From: Gammaproteobacteria bacterium
GTDB taxonomy: Bacteria > Pseudomonadota > Gammaproteobacteria > Pseudomonadales > Oleiphilaceae
Direction of reading: 5' to 3'
DNA: 43,802 nucleotides
Assembly: GCA_002747055.1 (NCBI GenBank)
Contig: PDSQ01000006.1
Location: forward strand, 1-43,802
Shown here: in pieces, positions 1 to 9,211 of the stretch
How positions within the stretch are numbered: position 1 is the first letter of the stretch
Layout: each line of letters opens with the position of its first letter
The notes under the pieces: model-generated
What the model saw: the letters and a program-made list of their open reading frames with translations, nothing else
Database searches by the model: none
Told to the model about the DNA's origin: nothing
Program-made: the position numbers and the translations under genes

Positions 1-103
1 GACCTTGATAGCTCCGATCGCGATGGAGGAAGGTTTGCGCTTTGCGATACGGGAAGGGGGTCGCACGGTCGGTGCCGGCGTGGTCAGCAAGGTTATCGAA
101 TAG
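1..103 (+). CDS. tuf: Elongation factor Tu, C-terminal end (partial)
   Basis: The window opens inside this gene. Reading from base 2 gives 33 codons ending in TAG at 101-103, with the characteristic EF-Tu end ([21 protein letters not shown]). EF-Tu is the GTPase that delivers aminoacyl-tRNA to the ribosome. Only part of its C-terminal beta-barrel is visible, so GTPase motifs cannot be checked. Its place just before rpsJ is the usual str/S10 junction in gammaproteobacteria. A terminator follows at once, so tuf and rpsJ are probably separate transcripts. Confidence 0.95.
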   Translation, partial: TLIAPIAMEEGLRFAIREGGRTVGAGVVSKVIE

Positions 104-123
104 TCTCGAACACTCTGATTTAT

Positions 124-154
124 AAAGGGGTCGCGTATTTTGCGGCCCTTTTTT
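124..154 (+). terminator. Rho-independent terminator after tuf
   Basis: An AAAGGG...CCCTTT stem is extended by a CGC/GCG pairing with a small mismatch, has a loop around 134-141, and runs directly into a T tract. It lies 20 bases after the tuf stop and before the rpsJ promoter. Confidence 0.85.
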
Positions 155-181
155 CGTTTTGGTTATTGGGCAAAATAATTC

Positions 182-210
182 TTGACTTGGTCTTGTCACC
201 GCCCTACAAT
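182..210 (+). promoter_or_regulatory. Sigma70 promoter of the S10 operon
   Basis: TTGACT at 182-187 and TACAAT at 205-210 are separated by exactly 17 bases, a near-consensus sigma70 promoter. Transcription should begin near 217, leaving a leader of only about 48 bases before rpsJ. Confidence 0.85.
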
Positions 211-221
211 GCGTCTCCTTT

Positions 222-243
222 TTTAGGTGCGGCTTAACCTAAA
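222..243 (+). promoter_or_regulatory. Short hairpin in the S10 leader
   Basis: TTTAGGT at 222-228 pairs perfectly with ACCTAAA at 237-243 around an 8-base loop. It sits almost at the expected 5' end of the transcript, upstream of the CTGGAG ribosome binding site. Its role is unknown; it could stabilise the 5' end or be a regulatory element. Confidence 0.5.
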
Positions 244-264
244 GTCGAGAACTGGAGTTAAAAA

Positions 265-576
265 ATGCAAAGTCAGAAAATCAGGATTCGGTTGAAGGCT
301 TTTGATTACCGCTTGATCGATCAATCCACACAAGAGATTGTCGAGACAGCAAAGCGCACGGGTGCGCAGGTTAAAGGTCCGATACCGCTTCCTACCAAAA
401 AAGAGCGTTTTACCGTGCTGGTTTCGCCTCATGTAAACAAAGATGCGCGTGATCAGTATGAAATCAGAACACACAAAAGACTTTTAGATATTGTTGAGCC
501 TACTGAAAAGACTGTAGATGCACTCATGAAGCTTGACCTGGCTGCTGGCGTAGATGTTCAGATAAGCCTGGGTTAA
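265..576 (+). CDS. rpsJ: 30S ribosomal protein S10
   Basis: A 103-residue protein, the usual length for gammaproteobacterial S10, recognisable from [19 protein letters not shown] and the ETAKRTGA and [12 protein letters not shown] segments. S10 is part of the 30S head and, as NusE, pairs with NusB in transcription antitermination of rRNA operons (family knowledge). It is the first gene of the S10 operon, 55 bases after the -10 box at 205-210, with a CTGGAG ribosome binding site. The product is complete and nothing is unusual in it. Confidence 0.98.
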   Translation: MQSQKIRIRLKAFDYRLIDQSTQEIVETAKRTGAQVKGPIPLPTKKERFTVLVSPHVNKDARDQYEIRTHKRLLDIVEPTEKTVDALMKLDLAAGVDVQISLG

Positions 577-586
577 GAGGTGAAAA

Positions 587-1225
587 ATGGCAATTGGTAT
601 TGTCGGCCGAAAGGCTGGTATGACTCGCGTATTCAATGACAGCGGAGAGTCTATCCCTGTAACTGTAATCGAAGTTCAGGCAAATAAAATTTCACAAGTT
701 AAAACAGATGAGCTGGATGGTTACAATGCCATTCAAGTGTCTGTTGGTGAGAAGAAAACATCCCACACGAACAAGGCGGAAGCGGGACACTTCGCTAAAG
801 CAGGAATCACCGCAGGCTCTTTCCTGTGCGAGTTTCGCACTGATGGTGTGACTGAAGAAGTGCCTGGAATTGGCGGTGAACTCAAAGTCGATCAGTTTGA
901 AGAAGGTCAGCTGGTAGATGTCATTGGTCAATCGAAAGGTAAAGGATTCGCCGGCGGCGTAAAACGCTGGAACTTCCGTATGCAAGACGCTACTCATGGT
1001 AACTCCCTTTCTCATCGGGCGCCGGGTTCTATCGGTCAATGTCAAACTCCAGGTCGGGTTTTCAAAGGTAAGAAAATGGCAGGCCAACTGGGTGCTGCGC
1101 GTGTTACTGTTCAGAGTCTTCGTGTCGTCAGGGTCGATCAAGAACGGAATTTGCTGCTTATCAGAGGCGCTGTGCCTGGGGCGAATGGAAGCAGCGTGGT
1201 TGTTAAGCCCGCAGTTAAGGCTTGA
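587..1225 (+). CDS. rplC: 50S ribosomal protein L3
   Basis: A 212-residue L3, an early-assembly 23S rRNA-binding protein whose long loop reaches toward the peptidyl-transferase centre. The loop is visible as [20 protein letters not shown] followed by [12 protein letters not shown]. This includes the Gln that PrmB methylates in E. coli, so the modification site is retained. It starts 10 bases after the rpsJ stop, behind a GAGGTG ribosome binding site. Confidence 0.98.
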   Translation: MAIGIVGRKAGMTRVFNDSGESIPVTVIEVQANKISQVKTDELDGYNAIQVSVGEKKTSHTNKAEAGHFAKAGITAGSFLCEFRTDGVTEEVPGIGGELKVDQFEEGQLVDVIGQSKGKGFAGGVKRWNFRMQDATHGNSLSHRAPGSIGQCQTPGRVFKGKKMAGQLGAARVTVQSLRVVRVDQERNLLLIRGAVPGANGSSVVVKPAVKA

Positions 1226-1235
1226 GGGGAGAGTT

Positions 1236-1844
1236 ATGGATTTGAAAATATCTGGTGGCGAAGAGCAATCGGTAAGCGTTTCTGATGTTACTTTTGCTCG
1301 TGAGTTCAATGAGTCGCTCGTACACCAAGTCGTTACTGCCTATCTGGCCGCCGGTCGACAAGGTACCCGAGCGCAGAAAACGCGCTCTGAAGTTCGTGGT
1401 GGTGGCAAGAAGCCTTGGCGGCAGAAGGGTACCGGTAGGGCACGATCTGGAACGATCCGCAGCCCTATATGGAGAAGTGGTGGTGTCACGTTTGCCGCTA
1501 AGCCGCAAGACTACAAACAGAAAGTCAACAGGAAAATGTATCGGGCAGCTATTCGATCTATTCTGTCAGAATTGGTTCGTCAGGATCGATTGATGGTGGT
1601 TGACTCGTTGAATGTCGATACACCGAAAACTAAAGCCTTTCATCAGCAATTGTCCGGGTTGGGTCTTTCTAATGCATTGATCGTTTCAGATGAAGTCAGT
1701 GAGAATCTGCATCTGGCCTCTCGAAATCTGCCAGAAGTGGATGTGCGTGAAGCGTCTGTGATTGATCCGGTTAGTTTGATGGCGTACGAAAAAGTGTTAG
1801 TGACAGTGCCTGCGATCAAGAAAATTGAGGAGATGTTGGGATGA
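1236..1844 (+). CDS. rplD: 50S ribosomal protein L4
   Basis: A 202-residue L4. The open frame extends upstream to 996, but ATG 1236 follows a GAGGGGAGAG site and gives MDLKISGG and the family length, so it is chosen. The basic loop with the [19 protein letters not shown] segment lines the peptide exit tunnel in known ribosomes. In E. coli L4 also represses its own operon through the S10 leader; here the leader looks too short for that mechanism. The stop overlaps the rplW start by 4 bases. Confidence 0.97.
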   Translation: MDLKISGGEEQSVSVSDVTFAREFNESLVHQVVTAYLAAGRQGTRAQKTRSEVRGGGKKPWRQKGTGRARSGTIRSPIWRSGGVTFAAKPQDYKQKVNRKMYRAAIRSILSELVRQDRLMVVDSLNVDTPKTKAFHQQLSGLGLSNALIVSDEVSENLHLASRNLPEVDVREASVIDPVSLMAYEKVLVTVPAIKKIEEMLG

Positions 1845-2137
1845 ATCAGGAAAGAATCTACAAGGTTCTGTTAGGTCCACACGTTTCCGAAAAAGCGACT
1901 CTGTCTGCTGAAGTTGGTGGCCAAGTCGTATTTCGGGTTGCTCCAGATGCCACTAAAACAGAAGTTAAGGCGGCGGTTGAGCAATTATTCGATGTTAAAG
2001 TCGATTCGGTTAATGTCTTGAACCAGAAAGGCAAAGTTAAAAGAACAGTGCGTGGTCTGGGAAAACGTAAAACGATCAGAAAAGCATACGTCCGATTGGC
2101 CGAAGGCCAAGATATTGATTTTCTGGATGTGGAATAA
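1841..2137 (+). CDS. rplW: 50S ribosomal protein L23
   Basis: A 98-residue L23, found at the tunnel exit, where it docks trigger factor and SRP in characterised bacteria. Recognisable from [20 protein letters not shown] and the [16 protein letters not shown]-terminal part. Its ATG overlaps the rplD stop (ATGA), and the GGAG ribosome binding site lies inside rplD, so translation is probably coupled. Confidence 0.98.
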   Translation: MNQERIYKVLLGPHVSEKATLSAEVGGQVVFRVAPDATKTEVKAAVEQLFDVKVDSVNVLNQKGKVKRTVRGLGKRKTIRKAYVRLAEGQDIDFLDVE

Positions 2138-2150
2138 GAGGGATTGATCA

Positions 2151-2978
2151 ATGCCTGTAGTTAAAGCTAAACCCACTTCGGCTGGGCGTCGCCACGTTGT
2201 TAAAGTTGTTAATCCGGATCTGCACAAAGGTAAGCCTTACGCGAGTCTGTTGGAACACAAAACTAAGACGGGTGGAAGAAACAATAACGGTAGGATTACG
2301 ACCCGTCATAGGGGCGGTGGTCACAAGCAGCACTATCGTAAAGTTGATTTTAAAAGAAATAAGGATGGTATTCCTGCGGTTGTTGAACGCATTGAATATG
2401 ATCCAAACAGGTCTGCACATATTGCCTTGCTCAAATATGCGGATGGTGAGTGGCGATACATTATCGCAGCCAAGGGCATGAAAGCCGGGGATTCTGTGTT
2501 GTCTGGAGAAGCTGCGCCTATCAAGGTTGGTAGTTCACTGCCAATGCGCAATATACCTGTAGGTAGTGTTGTTCATTGTATCGAACTCAAGCCGGGTAAA
2601 GGTGCCCAGATTGCACGAAGTGCAGGTGCATCTGCTCAATTGGTTGCTCGGGAAGGAGCCTATGCGACGCTAAGACTGCGTTCCGGTGAGATGCGAAAAG
2701 TGCTTTCGGAATGCAAGGCGACCTTGGGTGAGGTTTCCAATAACGAGCATAATTTGAGACAGCTTGGTAAAGCGGGTGCATCACGTTGGCGCGGCGTTAG
2801 GCCAACAGTGCGTGGTGTGGTTATGAACCCAGTTGACCATCCACATGGTGGTGGTGAAGGGAGAACCTCTGGCGGACGTCATCCAGTGACACCTTGGGGT
2901 GTGCCGACCAAAGGACATAAAACTCGCAAAAACAAACGTACTGATAAGATGATTATACGTCGTCGATCAGCTAAATAA
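2151..2978 (+). CDS. rplB: 50S ribosomal protein L2
   Basis: A full-length 275-residue L2, needed for subunit association and peptidyl transfer. The conserved C-terminal [17 protein letters not shown] segment carries the histidine implicated in activity, followed by the basic tail [21 protein letters not shown]. It starts 13 bases after rplW with an AGAGGG ribosome binding site. The gene is intact up to its TAA at 2976-2978; the damage to rpsS begins about 12 bases later. Confidence 0.98.
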   Translation: MPVVKAKPTSAGRRHVVKVVNPDLHKGKPYASLLEHKTKTGGRNNNGRITTRHRGGGHKQHYRKVDFKRNKDGIPAVVERIEYDPNRSAHIALLKYADGEWRYIIAAKGMKAGDSVLSGEAAPIKVGSSLPMRNIPVGSVVHCIELKPGKGAQIARSAGASAQLVAREGAYATLRLRSGEMRKVLSECKATLGEVSNNEHNLRQLGKAGASRWRGVRPTVRGVVMNPVDHPHGGGEGRTSGGRHPVTPWGVPTKGHKTRKNKRTDKMIIRRRSAK

Positions 2979-2989
2979 GAGGAATAGCG

Positions 2990-3148
2990 ATATTTCCGGA
3001 GATGGTCGGTTTAACCATTGCCGTGCACAATGGCAGGCAGCATGTGCCAGTGTTTGTTACAGAAGACATGGTTGGCCATAAACTGGGTGAATTTGCAGCA
3101 ACCAGAACTTATCGCGGCCACGCTGCAGATAAGAAAGCGAAACGTTAA
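2990..3148 (+). pseudogene. rpsS: 30S ribosomal protein S19, 5'-truncated
   Basis: From the ATA at 2990 the frame reads [20 protein letters not shown]... to ...[13 protein letters not shown] and TAA at 3146-3148, an excellent match to the C-terminal ~52 residues of S19. The first ~39 residues (beginning MPRSLKKGPF in the family) are absent. The AGAGGAATAGCG ribosome binding site expected for rpsS is present right after rplB. It joins at 'AT' straight to codon Ile40, consistent with a ~117-base deletion. The only in-frame ATG is at 3002, with no properly spaced ribosome binding site, and would give 48 residues. S19 is essential for 30S head assembly, so either an intact copy lies elsewhere or this is an assembly error. 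Confidence 0.9.
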
Positions 3149-3163
3149 TCTGAGGAGAGGAAG

Positions 3164-3499
3164 ATGGAAGAAGTATCTGCGAAGCTGAAAGGTGCTCGTA
3201 TGTCTGCTCAGAAAGCCAGGCTGGTTGCAGACCAAATTCGCGGTAAGCCCGTTGAAGAGGCGTTGAACACGCTGGTATATAGTGGCAAGAAGGCTGCCGC
3301 TATTATGAAGAAAGTGCTGGATTCGGCTATCGCGAATGCTGAGCACAACGAAGGTCTTGATGTGGATGAGTTGAAAGTTTCCACCGTGTTTGTTGATGAG
3401 GGCGCCACGATGAAGCGGATTAGACCGCGTGCTAAAGGTCGGGCGGATCGTATCTTCAAGCGTACATGTCACATCACAGTCAAAGTTGCTGAACAATAG
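3164..3499 (+). CDS. rplV: 50S ribosomal protein L22
   Basis: A 111-residue L22, which contacts several 23S rRNA domains and has a beta-hairpin lining the exit tunnel. Seen in [19 protein letters not shown] and the hairpin/tail [21 protein letters not shown] 3164 follows a strong GAGGAGAGGAAG site, 15 bases after the rpsS remnant. Changes in the hairpin cause macrolide resistance in other bacteria; no deletion is apparent here. Confidence 0.97.
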   Translation: MEEVSAKLKGARMSAQKARLVADQIRGKPVEEALNTLVYSGKKAAAIMKKVLDSAIANAEHNEGLDVDELKVSTVFVDEGATMKRIRPRAKGRADRIFKRTCHITVKVAEQ

Positions 3500-3510
3500 G
3501 AGGTGCTCAG

Positions 3511-4194
3511 ATGGGTCAGAAGGTACATCCAGTAGGTATCAGGTTGGGAGTGATCAAAGATCACAACTCGGTTTGGTACGCGGAAAAAGATGCCTACTCC
3601 AAAAATCTTCTTAATGACATCCAGGTTCGGGAGTATCTCGTTAAGAAGTTGGAAAAGGCATCGGTGAGTAAAGTTGTTATAGAGCGTCCTGCGCAAAACG
3701 CCAGAATTACCATACATACGGCGAGGCCCGGTATTGTCATTGGTAAAAAAGGCGAAGATGTTGAAAAGTTGAGAAAAGAAATCAGCGGTATGATGGGAGT
3801 TCCCGTTCATATCAATATCGAAGAGATCAGAAAGCCTGACCTCGATGCAAAACTCGTTGCAGCGGGTGTGGCCAGTCAGCTTGAACGCCGGGTTATGTTT
3901 CGTCGTGCTATGAAGCGTGCGGTTCAAAATGCGATGCGGCAAGGGGCGAAAGGAATCAAAATTCAGGTTGGCGGGCGACTCGGTGGCGCTGAGATAGCGC
4001 GTTCAGAGTGGTATCGGGAAGGGCGTGTGCCACTGCATACGTTACGAGCGGATATCGATTACGCAACCCACGAAGCCTTGACCACCTATGGCATCATTGG
4101 CGTAAAAGTTTGGATCTTTAAAGGTGAGATTCTTGGTGGCATGGATCAAGTGCGTGCTGACAAGCAAAACACCAAGAAGAAAGGATCTAAGTAA
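3511..4194 (+). CDS. rpsC: 30S ribosomal protein S3
   Basis: A 227-residue S3 at the mRNA entry channel, with S4/S5-type helicase function in the ribosome. It begins [13 protein letters not shown]. The KH domain shows its nucleic-acid-binding loop in [19 protein letters not shown] (about residues 74-92), and the C-terminal domain contains [20 protein letters not shown]. It has an excellent AGGAGGTG ribosome binding site and starts 11 bases after rplV. Confidence 0.98.
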   Translation: MGQKVHPVGIRLGVIKDHNSVWYAEKDAYSKNLLNDIQVREYLVKKLEKASVSKVVIERPAQNARITIHTARPGIVIGKKGEDVEKLRKEISGMMGVPVHINIEEIRKPDLDAKLVAAGVASQLERRVMFRRAMKRAVQNAMRQGAKGIKIQVGGRLGGAEIARSEWYREGRVPLHTLRADIDYATHEALTTYGIIGVKVWIFKGEILGGMDQVRADKQNTKKKGSK

Positions 4195-4205
4195 GGGGCT
4201 CGGTT

Positions 4206-4619
4206 ATGTTGCAACCTAAACGTACTAAATTTAGAAAAGCGCAGAAGGGGCGAAATCGCGGACTCGCGCTAAGAGGAAGCAAAGTAAGCTTCGGAGATTT
4301 CGGTTTGAAAGCAGTCGGCAGAGGCAGAATCACTTCTCGCCAGATTGAGGCTGCTCGTAGAACCATGACCCGTAAAATCAAACGGGGCGGAAAAATCTGG
4401 ATCCGCATCTTTCCAGACAAGCCTATTACCCAAAAGCCATTGGAAGTACGGCAAGGTAAGGGTAAGGGTTCTGTTGAATATTGGGTCGCTCAAATTCAGC
4501 CAGGTAGAGTGTTGTATGAAATGGAGGGTGTGCCCGAAGAAGTGGCACGGCAAGCCTTTGCTTTAGCAGCCGCCAAATTACCTGTTGCGACTACTTTTGT
4601 AACGAGGACGGTGATGTAA
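4206..4619 (+). CDS. rplP: 50S ribosomal protein L16
   Basis: A 137-residue L16 close to the A-site tRNA and the peptidyl-transferase centre. It begins [19 protein letters not shown] and keeps [17 protein letters not shown], the region in which E. coli L16 has an arginine hydroxylated by RoxA/YcfD; the arginine is present. Its TAA overlaps the rpmC ATG by one base (TAATG), indicating coupling. Confidence 0.97.
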   Translation: MLQPKRTKFRKAQKGRNRGLALRGSKVSFGDFGLKAVGRGRITSRQIEAARRTMTRKIKRGGKIWIRIFPDKPITQKPLEVRQGKGKGSVEYWVAQIQPGRVLYEMEGVPEEVARQAFALAAAKLPVATTFVTRTVM

Positions 4620-4810
4620 TGAAAGCAAGTGAACTGAGAGAAAAAACAGTGGAAGAGCTGAACAAAGAGCTGATTGACTTGTTAAAAGAGCAATTCAATT
4701 TGCGTATGCGTAAAGCGACTGGCCAACTGAGTCAGAACCACTTGCTGGGTCAGACAAAACGTAACATCGCTCGAGTCAAAACAGTGTTAAGTGAAAAAGC
4801 GGGTAATTGA
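4619..4810 (+). CDS. rpmC: 50S ribosomal protein L29
   Basis: A 63-residue two-helix protein near the tunnel exit beside L23. It begins [18 protein letters not shown] and ends with the typical [19 protein letters not shown] helix. It overlaps rplP by one base at its start and rpsQ by one base at its end (TGATG), so the three genes are tightly coupled. Confidence 0.97.
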   Translation: MKASELREKTVEELNKELIDLLKEQFNLRMRKATGQLSQNHLLGQTKRNIARVKTVLSEKAGN

Positions 4811-5079
4811 TGATGACTGAAACTGCCAAAAGCCTACGAACAGTGAGCGGTAAAGTTGTCAGCAACAAAATGGATAAGTCCATTACTGTGCTGATCGAGC
4901 GACGCGTTAAACATCCTATTTATGGCAAATACGTAAAGCGCTCAACGAAGCTTCACGCTCATGATGAAAAAAACGAGTGCAACATCGGTGATACTGTGAC
5001 AATTGCAGAGTCACGCCCAATTTCCAAAACCAAAACCTGGAGATTGGTAACCATCGATGAACATGCCAATAAAGTATAA
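4810..5079 (+). CDS. rpsQ: 30S ribosomal protein S17
   Basis: An 89-residue S17 with the OB-fold features [19 protein letters not shown] and [16 protein letters not shown], binding 16S rRNA helix 11 early in assembly (family knowledge). The open frame allows a TTG at 4807, but ATG 4810, overlapping the rpmC stop, or the second ATG at 4813, is more plausible. It is the last gene of the S10 operon; 51 bases without an obvious terminator separate it from rplN, so the S10 and spc operons may be read together. Confidence 0.96.
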   Translation: MMTETAKSLRTVSGKVVSNKMDKSITVLIERRVKHPIYGKYVKRSTKLHAHDEKNECNIGDTVTIAESRPISKTKTWRLVTIDEHANKV

Positions 5080-5130
5080 CCACCCAGCGGTGGATGTGCC
5101 ATTTGACAGATATTTAGTTGGAGAACAGCC

Positions 5131-5499
5131 ATGATTCAGACACAATCGATGCTCGATGTCGCCGATAACAGCGGCGCTCGCAGAGTCATGTGCATCAAGG
5201 TTCTGGGTGGGTCACATCGACGATATGCGAACATTGGTGACGTGATTAAAGTTACAGTGAAGGAAGCGATTCCTCGCGGTAAGGTTAAAAAAGGTCAGGT
5301 TTTAAGCGCCGTAGTTGTTAGAACTCGTAAAGGCGTGAGAAGGCCAGATGGTTCGTTGATTCGTTTTGATGGTAATGCTGCGGTTTTGTTGAATGCTCAA
5401 CAAGCACCCATCGGCACCCGGATCTTTGGTCCCGTGACTCGTGAACTTCGTAACGACAAGTTCATGAAGATAATTTCGTTAGCTCCAGAAGTGCTTTGA
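5131..5499 (+). CDS. rplN: 50S ribosomal protein L14
   Basis: A 122-residue L14 at the subunit interface, where it forms bridges with 16S rRNA and is the docking site of the silencing factor RsfS. It begins [20 protein letters not shown] and ends [16 protein letters not shown], both family hallmarks. The first gene of the spc cluster, with a TTGGAGAA ribosome binding site. Confidence 0.98.
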   Translation: MIQTQSMLDVADNSGARRVMCIKVLGGSHRRYANIGDVIKVTVKEAIPRGKVKKGQVLSAVVVRTRKGVRRPDGSLIRFDGNAAVLLNAQQAPIGTRIFGPVTRELRNDKFMKIISLAPEVL

Positions 5500-5515
5500 G
5501 GACGAGAGGCCAGAT

Positions 5516-5833
5516 ATGAAAAAACTAAAACGTGATGATGAGGTCGTTGTCATTGCCGGTAAAGACAAAGGCAAACGAGGTAAGATTACTCGTGTAATGT
5601 CTGACGGTCGTCTTGTTGTATCAGGAATTAATATGATTAAGCGTCATACTAAGCCTAATCCGATGCAGGGCGTACCTGGAGGAATCGTTGAGAAAGAAGC
5701 GCCGATTCAGGTTTCCAATGTTGCCATTTATAACAGAGCAACCAGTAAAGCTGATAGAGTGGGTTTCAAAATTCTTGAAGACGGCTCCAAAGTTAGAATA
5801 TTCAAATCAAATAGCGAAGCTATTGATAATTAA
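5516..5833 (+). CDS. rplX: 50S ribosomal protein L24
   Basis: A 105-residue assembly-initiator protein. The N-terminal KOW motif is clear in [19 protein letters not shown], followed by [13 protein letters not shown]. It starts 16 bases after rplN behind GAGGACGAGAGG. Complete, with no unusual feature. Confidence 0.98.
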   Translation: MKKLKRDDEVVVIAGKDKGKRGKITRVMSDGRLVVSGINMIKRHTKPNPMQGVPGGIVEKEAPIQVSNVAIYNRATSKADRVGFKILEDGSKVRIFKSNSEAIDN

Positions 5834-5850
5834 TAGCGGTGGGTTAAGTC

Positions 5851-6390
5851 ATGTCAAGAATGAAAGAACTCTACAAAAAAGAGATTGTGCCCGCGTTGAT
5901 GAAGGAGCTTGGCTGCCGGAACGTCATGCAGGTGCCCAGGCTGGAGAAAATAACGCTCAATATGGGTGTCGGTGAAGCGCTTGGGGACAAAAAGCAGATC
6001 GATCATGCAGTGGCAGATATGACGTTGCTTTCTGGCCAAAAGCCGGTTGTGACGAAAGCCAAAAAATCAGTAGCGGCATTCAAAATCCGCGAAGGTTACC
6101 CAATTGGTTGTAAGGTGACATTGCGTGGCGACAGAATGTGGGAATTCATGGAGAGACTGGTAGATATTTCTATCCCTCGTATCCGGGATTTCCGTGGCCT
6201 GAACGGTAAATCTTTTGATGGTCGTGGTAACTACAGTATGGGTATCAAAGAGCAGATTATCTTTCCTGAGATCGAGTATGACAAGGTAGACAAGTTGCGC
6301 GGAATGGATATTACTGTTACCACTTCAGCAAGAACAGATGACGAAGGTCGAGCGTTGTTGAAAGCCTTCAATTTCCCCTTTAGAAAGTAA
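5851..6390 (+). CDS. rplE: 50S ribosomal protein L5
   Basis: A 179-residue L5, the main 5S rRNA- and P-site tRNA-contacting protein of the central protuberance. It has [20 protein letters not shown] near the N-terminus, then [15 protein letters not shown] and [18 protein letters not shown]. Length equals the E. coli protein. It is 17 bases after rplX and is followed by rpsN, as in all gammaproteobacterial spc operons. Confidence 0.98.
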   Translation: MSRMKELYKKEIVPALMKELGCRNVMQVPRLEKITLNMGVGEALGDKKQIDHAVADMTLLSGQKPVVTKAKKSVAAFKIREGYPIGCKVTLRGDRMWEFMERLVDISIPRIRDFRGLNGKSFDGRGNYSMGIKEQIIFPEIEYDKVDKLRGMDITVTTSARTDDEGRALLKAFNFPFRK

Positions 6391-6401
6391 GGTTTGAAAT
6401 T

Positions 6402-6707
6402 ATGGCAAAGATAAGTATGAAAGAGCGTGAGCTCAAGCGAATCAAAACTGTAGAGAAATACGCAGAAAAGCGACGGCAGCTAAAAGCTAAAATCGGTGAC
6501 GTCAAGACCACCGAGGAAGAGCGTTGGGAAGCCCAGCAACAGCTACAGAAGTTGCCGCGAAATGCGAGTCCCATCAGGCTTCGAAGAAGATGTCAGGTTA
6601 CTGGCAGACCTCATGGGGTATTTCGTAAGTTCAAGTTGTCACGTATAAAACTGCGAGAATACGGTATGCTTGGTGATGTTCCCGGATTGAAAAAAGCGTC
6701 CTGGTAA
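6402..6707 (+). CDS. rpsN: 30S ribosomal protein S14 (zinc-independent long form)
   Basis: A 101-residue S14 of the long form. The C-terminal [21 protein letters not shown] lacks the paired CxxC motifs of the zinc-binding short form, so no zinc is expected. The end, [14 protein letters not shown], is typical. It binds the 30S head next to S3 and S10, and also beside S19, whose gene is damaged in this window. Confidence 0.97.
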   Translation: MAKISMKERELKRIKTVEKYAEKRRQLKAKIGDVKTTEEERWEAQQQLQKLPRNASPIRLRRRCQVTGRPHGVFRKFKLSRIKLREYGMLGDVPGLKKASW

Positions 6708-6773
6708 CAAGCGGTGTTGGTAAGCGAGAGTTTCCGCTGCACAACTGAAAAGAATGATAGGAGCCTCATACAG

Positions 6774-7166
6774 ATGAGTATGCAAGACACATTAGCGGAT
6801 ATGTTTACTCGTATTCGTAATGCCCAGATGGCAGAAAAAAAATCGGTTGCTATGCCTTCATCGAAGATGAAAGTATCTGTCGCCAAGGTATTGCAGGAAG
6901 AAGGGTATATCGAAAGTTATCAAGTTTCAGAGGAAGTTAAGCCATCTTTATCGATAGAGCTTAGATACTTTGAAGGTAAGCCTGTAATTGAGCAGATTAA
7001 GCGTGTCAGTCGTCCAGGGTTACGACAATACAAGGGCTCGCAAGAATTGCCAAAAGTCTCCAATGGCCTCGGCGTGGCGATCGTGTCTACCTCCAAGGGT
7101 GTAATGACGGATCGGGCAGCAAGAAAAGCCGGCGTTGGTGGCGAAGTTATCTGCACAGTATTCTAG
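6774..7166 (+). CDS. rpsH: 30S ribosomal protein S8
   Basis: A 130-residue S8 beginning [18 protein letters not shown] and ending [20 protein letters not shown], then EVICTVF. The open frame could begin at 6714, but ATG 6774 gives the exact family length and an ATAGGAG site precedes it. S8 organises the central domain of 16S rRNA. In E. coli it represses the spc operon by binding mRNA near the L5 start; whether that site exists here was not tested. Confidence 0.97.
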   Translation: MSMQDTLADMFTRIRNAQMAEKKSVAMPSSKMKVSVAKVLQEEGYIESYQVSEEVKPSLSIELRYFEGKPVIEQIKRVSRPGLRQYKGSQELPKVSNGLGVAIVSTSKGVMTDRAARKAGVGGEVICTVF

Positions 7167-7175
7167 GAGTTAAAG

Positions 7176-7709
7176 ATGTCCAGAGTTGCTAATAGTCCTG
7201 TTGCTTTACCGCCCGGTGTTGAGGTGAAGATGCAGGGTGGCGAGATCGAAGTTAAAGGTGGTAAAGGCTCTCTTAAAATGGCCATTCACGAAATGGTTGA
7301 AATAAAGCAGGAAGAAAATGAGCTAAGGTTTGCGGCCAAAAATGGCGGCAAGCAGGCCAAAGCAATGTCCGGTACCATTCGAGCGTTAGTCAACAACATG
7401 GTTGTTGGTGTCACCCAAGGTTTTGAAAAGAAATTGCAATTGATTGGTGTTGGATACAGAGCGCAAGCAAAGGGTTCGAGTTTGAATCTTACCCTGGGTT
7501 TTTCGCACCCAGTAGAGTATGCATTGCCAGCGGGTGTTACTTGTGAAACTCCTTCTCAAACTGAGGTGGTATTGAAGGGAATTGATAAACAGGTAATTGG
7601 TCAAGCAGCAGCTGAAATACGCGCATTCAGACCACCTGAGCCATATAAGGGTAAAGGTGTCAGATATGCTGATGAGTATGTGCGTCGTAAAGAAGCTAAG
7701 AAAAAGTAG
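7176..7709 (+). CDS. rplF: 50S ribosomal protein L6
   Basis: A 177-residue L6 with its two related domains: [22 protein letters not shown] at the N-terminus and [20 protein letters not shown] in the second. The basic end is [20 protein letters not shown]. It supports the sarcin-ricin loop region where translation factors bind. An AGGAGTTAAAG ribosome binding site lies between it and rpsH. Confidence 0.98.
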   Translation: MSRVANSPVALPPGVEVKMQGGEIEVKGGKGSLKMAIHEMVEIKQEENELRFAAKNGGKQAKAMSGTIRALVNNMVVGVTQGFEKKLQLIGVGYRAQAKGSSLNLTLGFSHPVEYALPAGVTCETPSQTEVVLKGIDKQVIGQAAAEIRAFRPPEPYKGKGVRYADEYVRRKEAKKK

Positions 7710-7718
7710 GGTAAGTCG

Positions 7719-8069
7719 ATGAATGTTAAAAAACAATCTAGGATGCGTAGAGCGCGCAAAACTAGGCTGAACATGAGAGAAGCCGGTGCCGTTCGGTTGT
7801 GCGTGCACAGAACTCCTCGTCATATTTATGCTCAGATTATCTCTGGTGACGGCTCACGAATACTTGCCTCGGCTTCGACAATTCAAAAAGAGCTGAGAGA
7901 GGGAAGTACGGGTAACATTGAAGCCGCGACAAAGGTGGGTAAGGCAATCGCGGAAAAGGCAAAAGAAGTGGGTGTGACAGCCGTTGCATTTGACCGATCC
8001 GGCTTTAGATATCATGGTCGCGTAAAGGCTTTGGCTGATGCTGCACGTGAAGCTGGACTGGAATTCTAA
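7719..8069 (+). CDS. rplR: 50S ribosomal protein L18
   Basis: A 116-residue 5S rRNA-binding protein. It begins [20 protein letters not shown] and ends [20 protein letters not shown], then EAGLEF, both diagnostic. With L5 (rplE, same operon) it delivers 5S rRNA to the large subunit. Complete; 9 bases after rplF. Confidence 0.98.
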   Translation: MNVKKQSRMRRARKTRLNMREAGAVRLCVHRTPRHIYAQIISGDGSRILASASTIQKELREGSTGNIEAATKVGKAIAEKAKEVGVTAVAFDRSGFRYHGRVKALADAAREAGLEF

Positions 8070-8080
8070 GGGGTATAGAT

Positions 8081-8581
8081 ATGAGTGTTAATGATCAAAA
8101 AACACCTGATTTACAGGAAAAGCTGGTACAGGTTAATCGTGTTGCCAAGGTAGTTAAGGGTGGCCGAATTTTTGGTTTTACCGCGCTGACAGTTGTGGGT
8201 GATGGCAACGGTCGGGTTGGATTTGGTCGTGGTAAAGCGCGTGAAGTTCCGGTTGCCATTCAAAAGGCGATGGAATCCGCGAAAAAGAATATGATCAATG
8301 TGGCGCTTAATGGAACGACCTTACAGTACCCGGTGAGTGCAAGGCATGGTGCATCCAAAGTGTTTATGCAGCCTGCTTCGGATGGTACGGGGATTATCGC
8401 AGGCGGTGCAATGCGTGCTGTATTGGAAGTGGCTGGCGTGCAGAATGTTTTGGCAAAATGCTACGGATCGACCAATCCGGTCAATGTTGTCAGGGCAACG
8501 TTTGAAGGTTTGAAGGACATGACGTCACCGGAAGCGGTTGCGGCGAAGCGCGGTAAAACAGTGGAAGAGATTTCGGAGTAA
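8081..8581 (+). CDS. rpsE: 30S ribosomal protein S5
   Basis: A 166-residue S5. The N-terminal double-stranded-RNA-binding domain includes [20 protein letters not shown] and [16 protein letters not shown]; the C-terminal part has [19 protein letters not shown]5 acts in decoding fidelity and the mRNA entry helicase with S3 and S4. The VKGGR loop, altered in spectinomycin resistance elsewhere, looks wild type. Ribosome binding site AAGGGG. Confidence 0.98.
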   Translation: MSVNDQKTPDLQEKLVQVNRVAKVVKGGRIFGFTALTVVGDGNGRVGFGRGKAREVPVAIQKAMESAKKNMINVALNGTTLQYPVSARHGASKVFMQPASDGTGIIAGGAMRAVLEVAGVQNVLAKCYGSTNPVNVVRATFEGLKDMTSPEAVAAKRGKTVEEISE

Positions 8582-8586
8582 TTACG

Positions 8587-8775
8587 ATGACTGACAAAAA
8601 AACTGTCAAAGTTACCCTGACCAAAAGCACCATTGGGCGACTGCCTAAGCATCAAGCGAGTGTCCGAGGGTTGGGTTTGAGAAAAATTGGTCACACTGTT
8701 GAGGTTGAAGATACGCCGGCAGTTAGAGGTATGATCAATAAAGTGAATTATATGGTAAGGGTTGAAGGTGAGTGA
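8587..8775 (+). CDS. rpmD: 50S ribosomal protein L30
   Basis: A 62-residue L30 recognised by [20 protein letters not shown] and the [20 protein letters not shown] segment. It starts 5 bases after rpsE with a GGAG site at the rpsE stop. A small peripheral large-subunit protein, dispensable in some bacteria. Confidence 0.97.
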   Translation: MTDKKTVKVTLTKSTIGRLPKHQASVRGLGLRKIGHTVEVEDTPAVRGMINKVNYMVRVEGE

Positions 8776-8776
8776 T

Positions 8777-9211
8777 ATGAAACTGAATTCTCTAAGCCCA
8801 GCTCCAGGATCGAAGAAGGCGCCAAAGCGTCTTGGTCGAGGTATTGGTAGCGGTTCAGGTAAAACCTGTGGCCGAGGTCATAAGGGATTGAAGGCTCGTT
8901 CGGGCGGCTCTGTCAAGCCGGGTTTTGAGGGCGGTCAACAGCCGCTACAAAGGCGCTTGCCGAAATTTGGCTTTACCTCGAGGAAAGGTCGGTTTTCAGA
9001 GGAAGTTCGATTGAATGAGTTAGCTATTGTCGATGCAGAAGTTATTGATCTGGATGTACTTAAAAAAGCGAATCTGGTCGGTGCCAATGCGAAGACAGTA
9101 AAGGTTATTAAGTCTGGAGAACTCAACAAGGCCGTAATCCTGAAGGGTCTTAAAGTGACTAAAGGTGCGCTTGAAGTGATTCAGGCGGCCGGAGGCAAAG
9201 TAGAGGGCTAA
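8777..9211 (+). CDS. rplO: 50S ribosomal protein L15
   Basis: A 144-residue L15 beginning [20 protein letters not shown] and containing the glycine/arginine-rich [20 protein letters not shown] segment that threads through 23S rRNA. The frame is open to 8762, but ATG 8777, two bases after the rpmD stop and behind AAGGTGAGTGAT, gives the family length. Its TAA directly abuts the secY ATG. Confidence 0.97.
   Translation: MKLNSLSPAPGSKKAPKRLGRGIGSGSGKTCGRGHKGLKARSGGSVKPGFEGGQQPLQRRLPKFGFTSRKGRFSEEVRLNELAIVDAEVIDLDVLKKANLVGANAKTVKVIKSGELNKAVILKGLKVTKGALEVIQAAGGKVEG

Noticed and set aside
996..1235. Long 5' extension of the rplD frame
   Set aside because: It lies inside rplC in another frame; ATG 1236 with its ribosome binding site gives the correct L4 length and N-terminus.
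692..1309. 205-codon minus-strand frame across rplC
   Set aside because: Antisense to conserved ribosomal genes, with no family resemblance.
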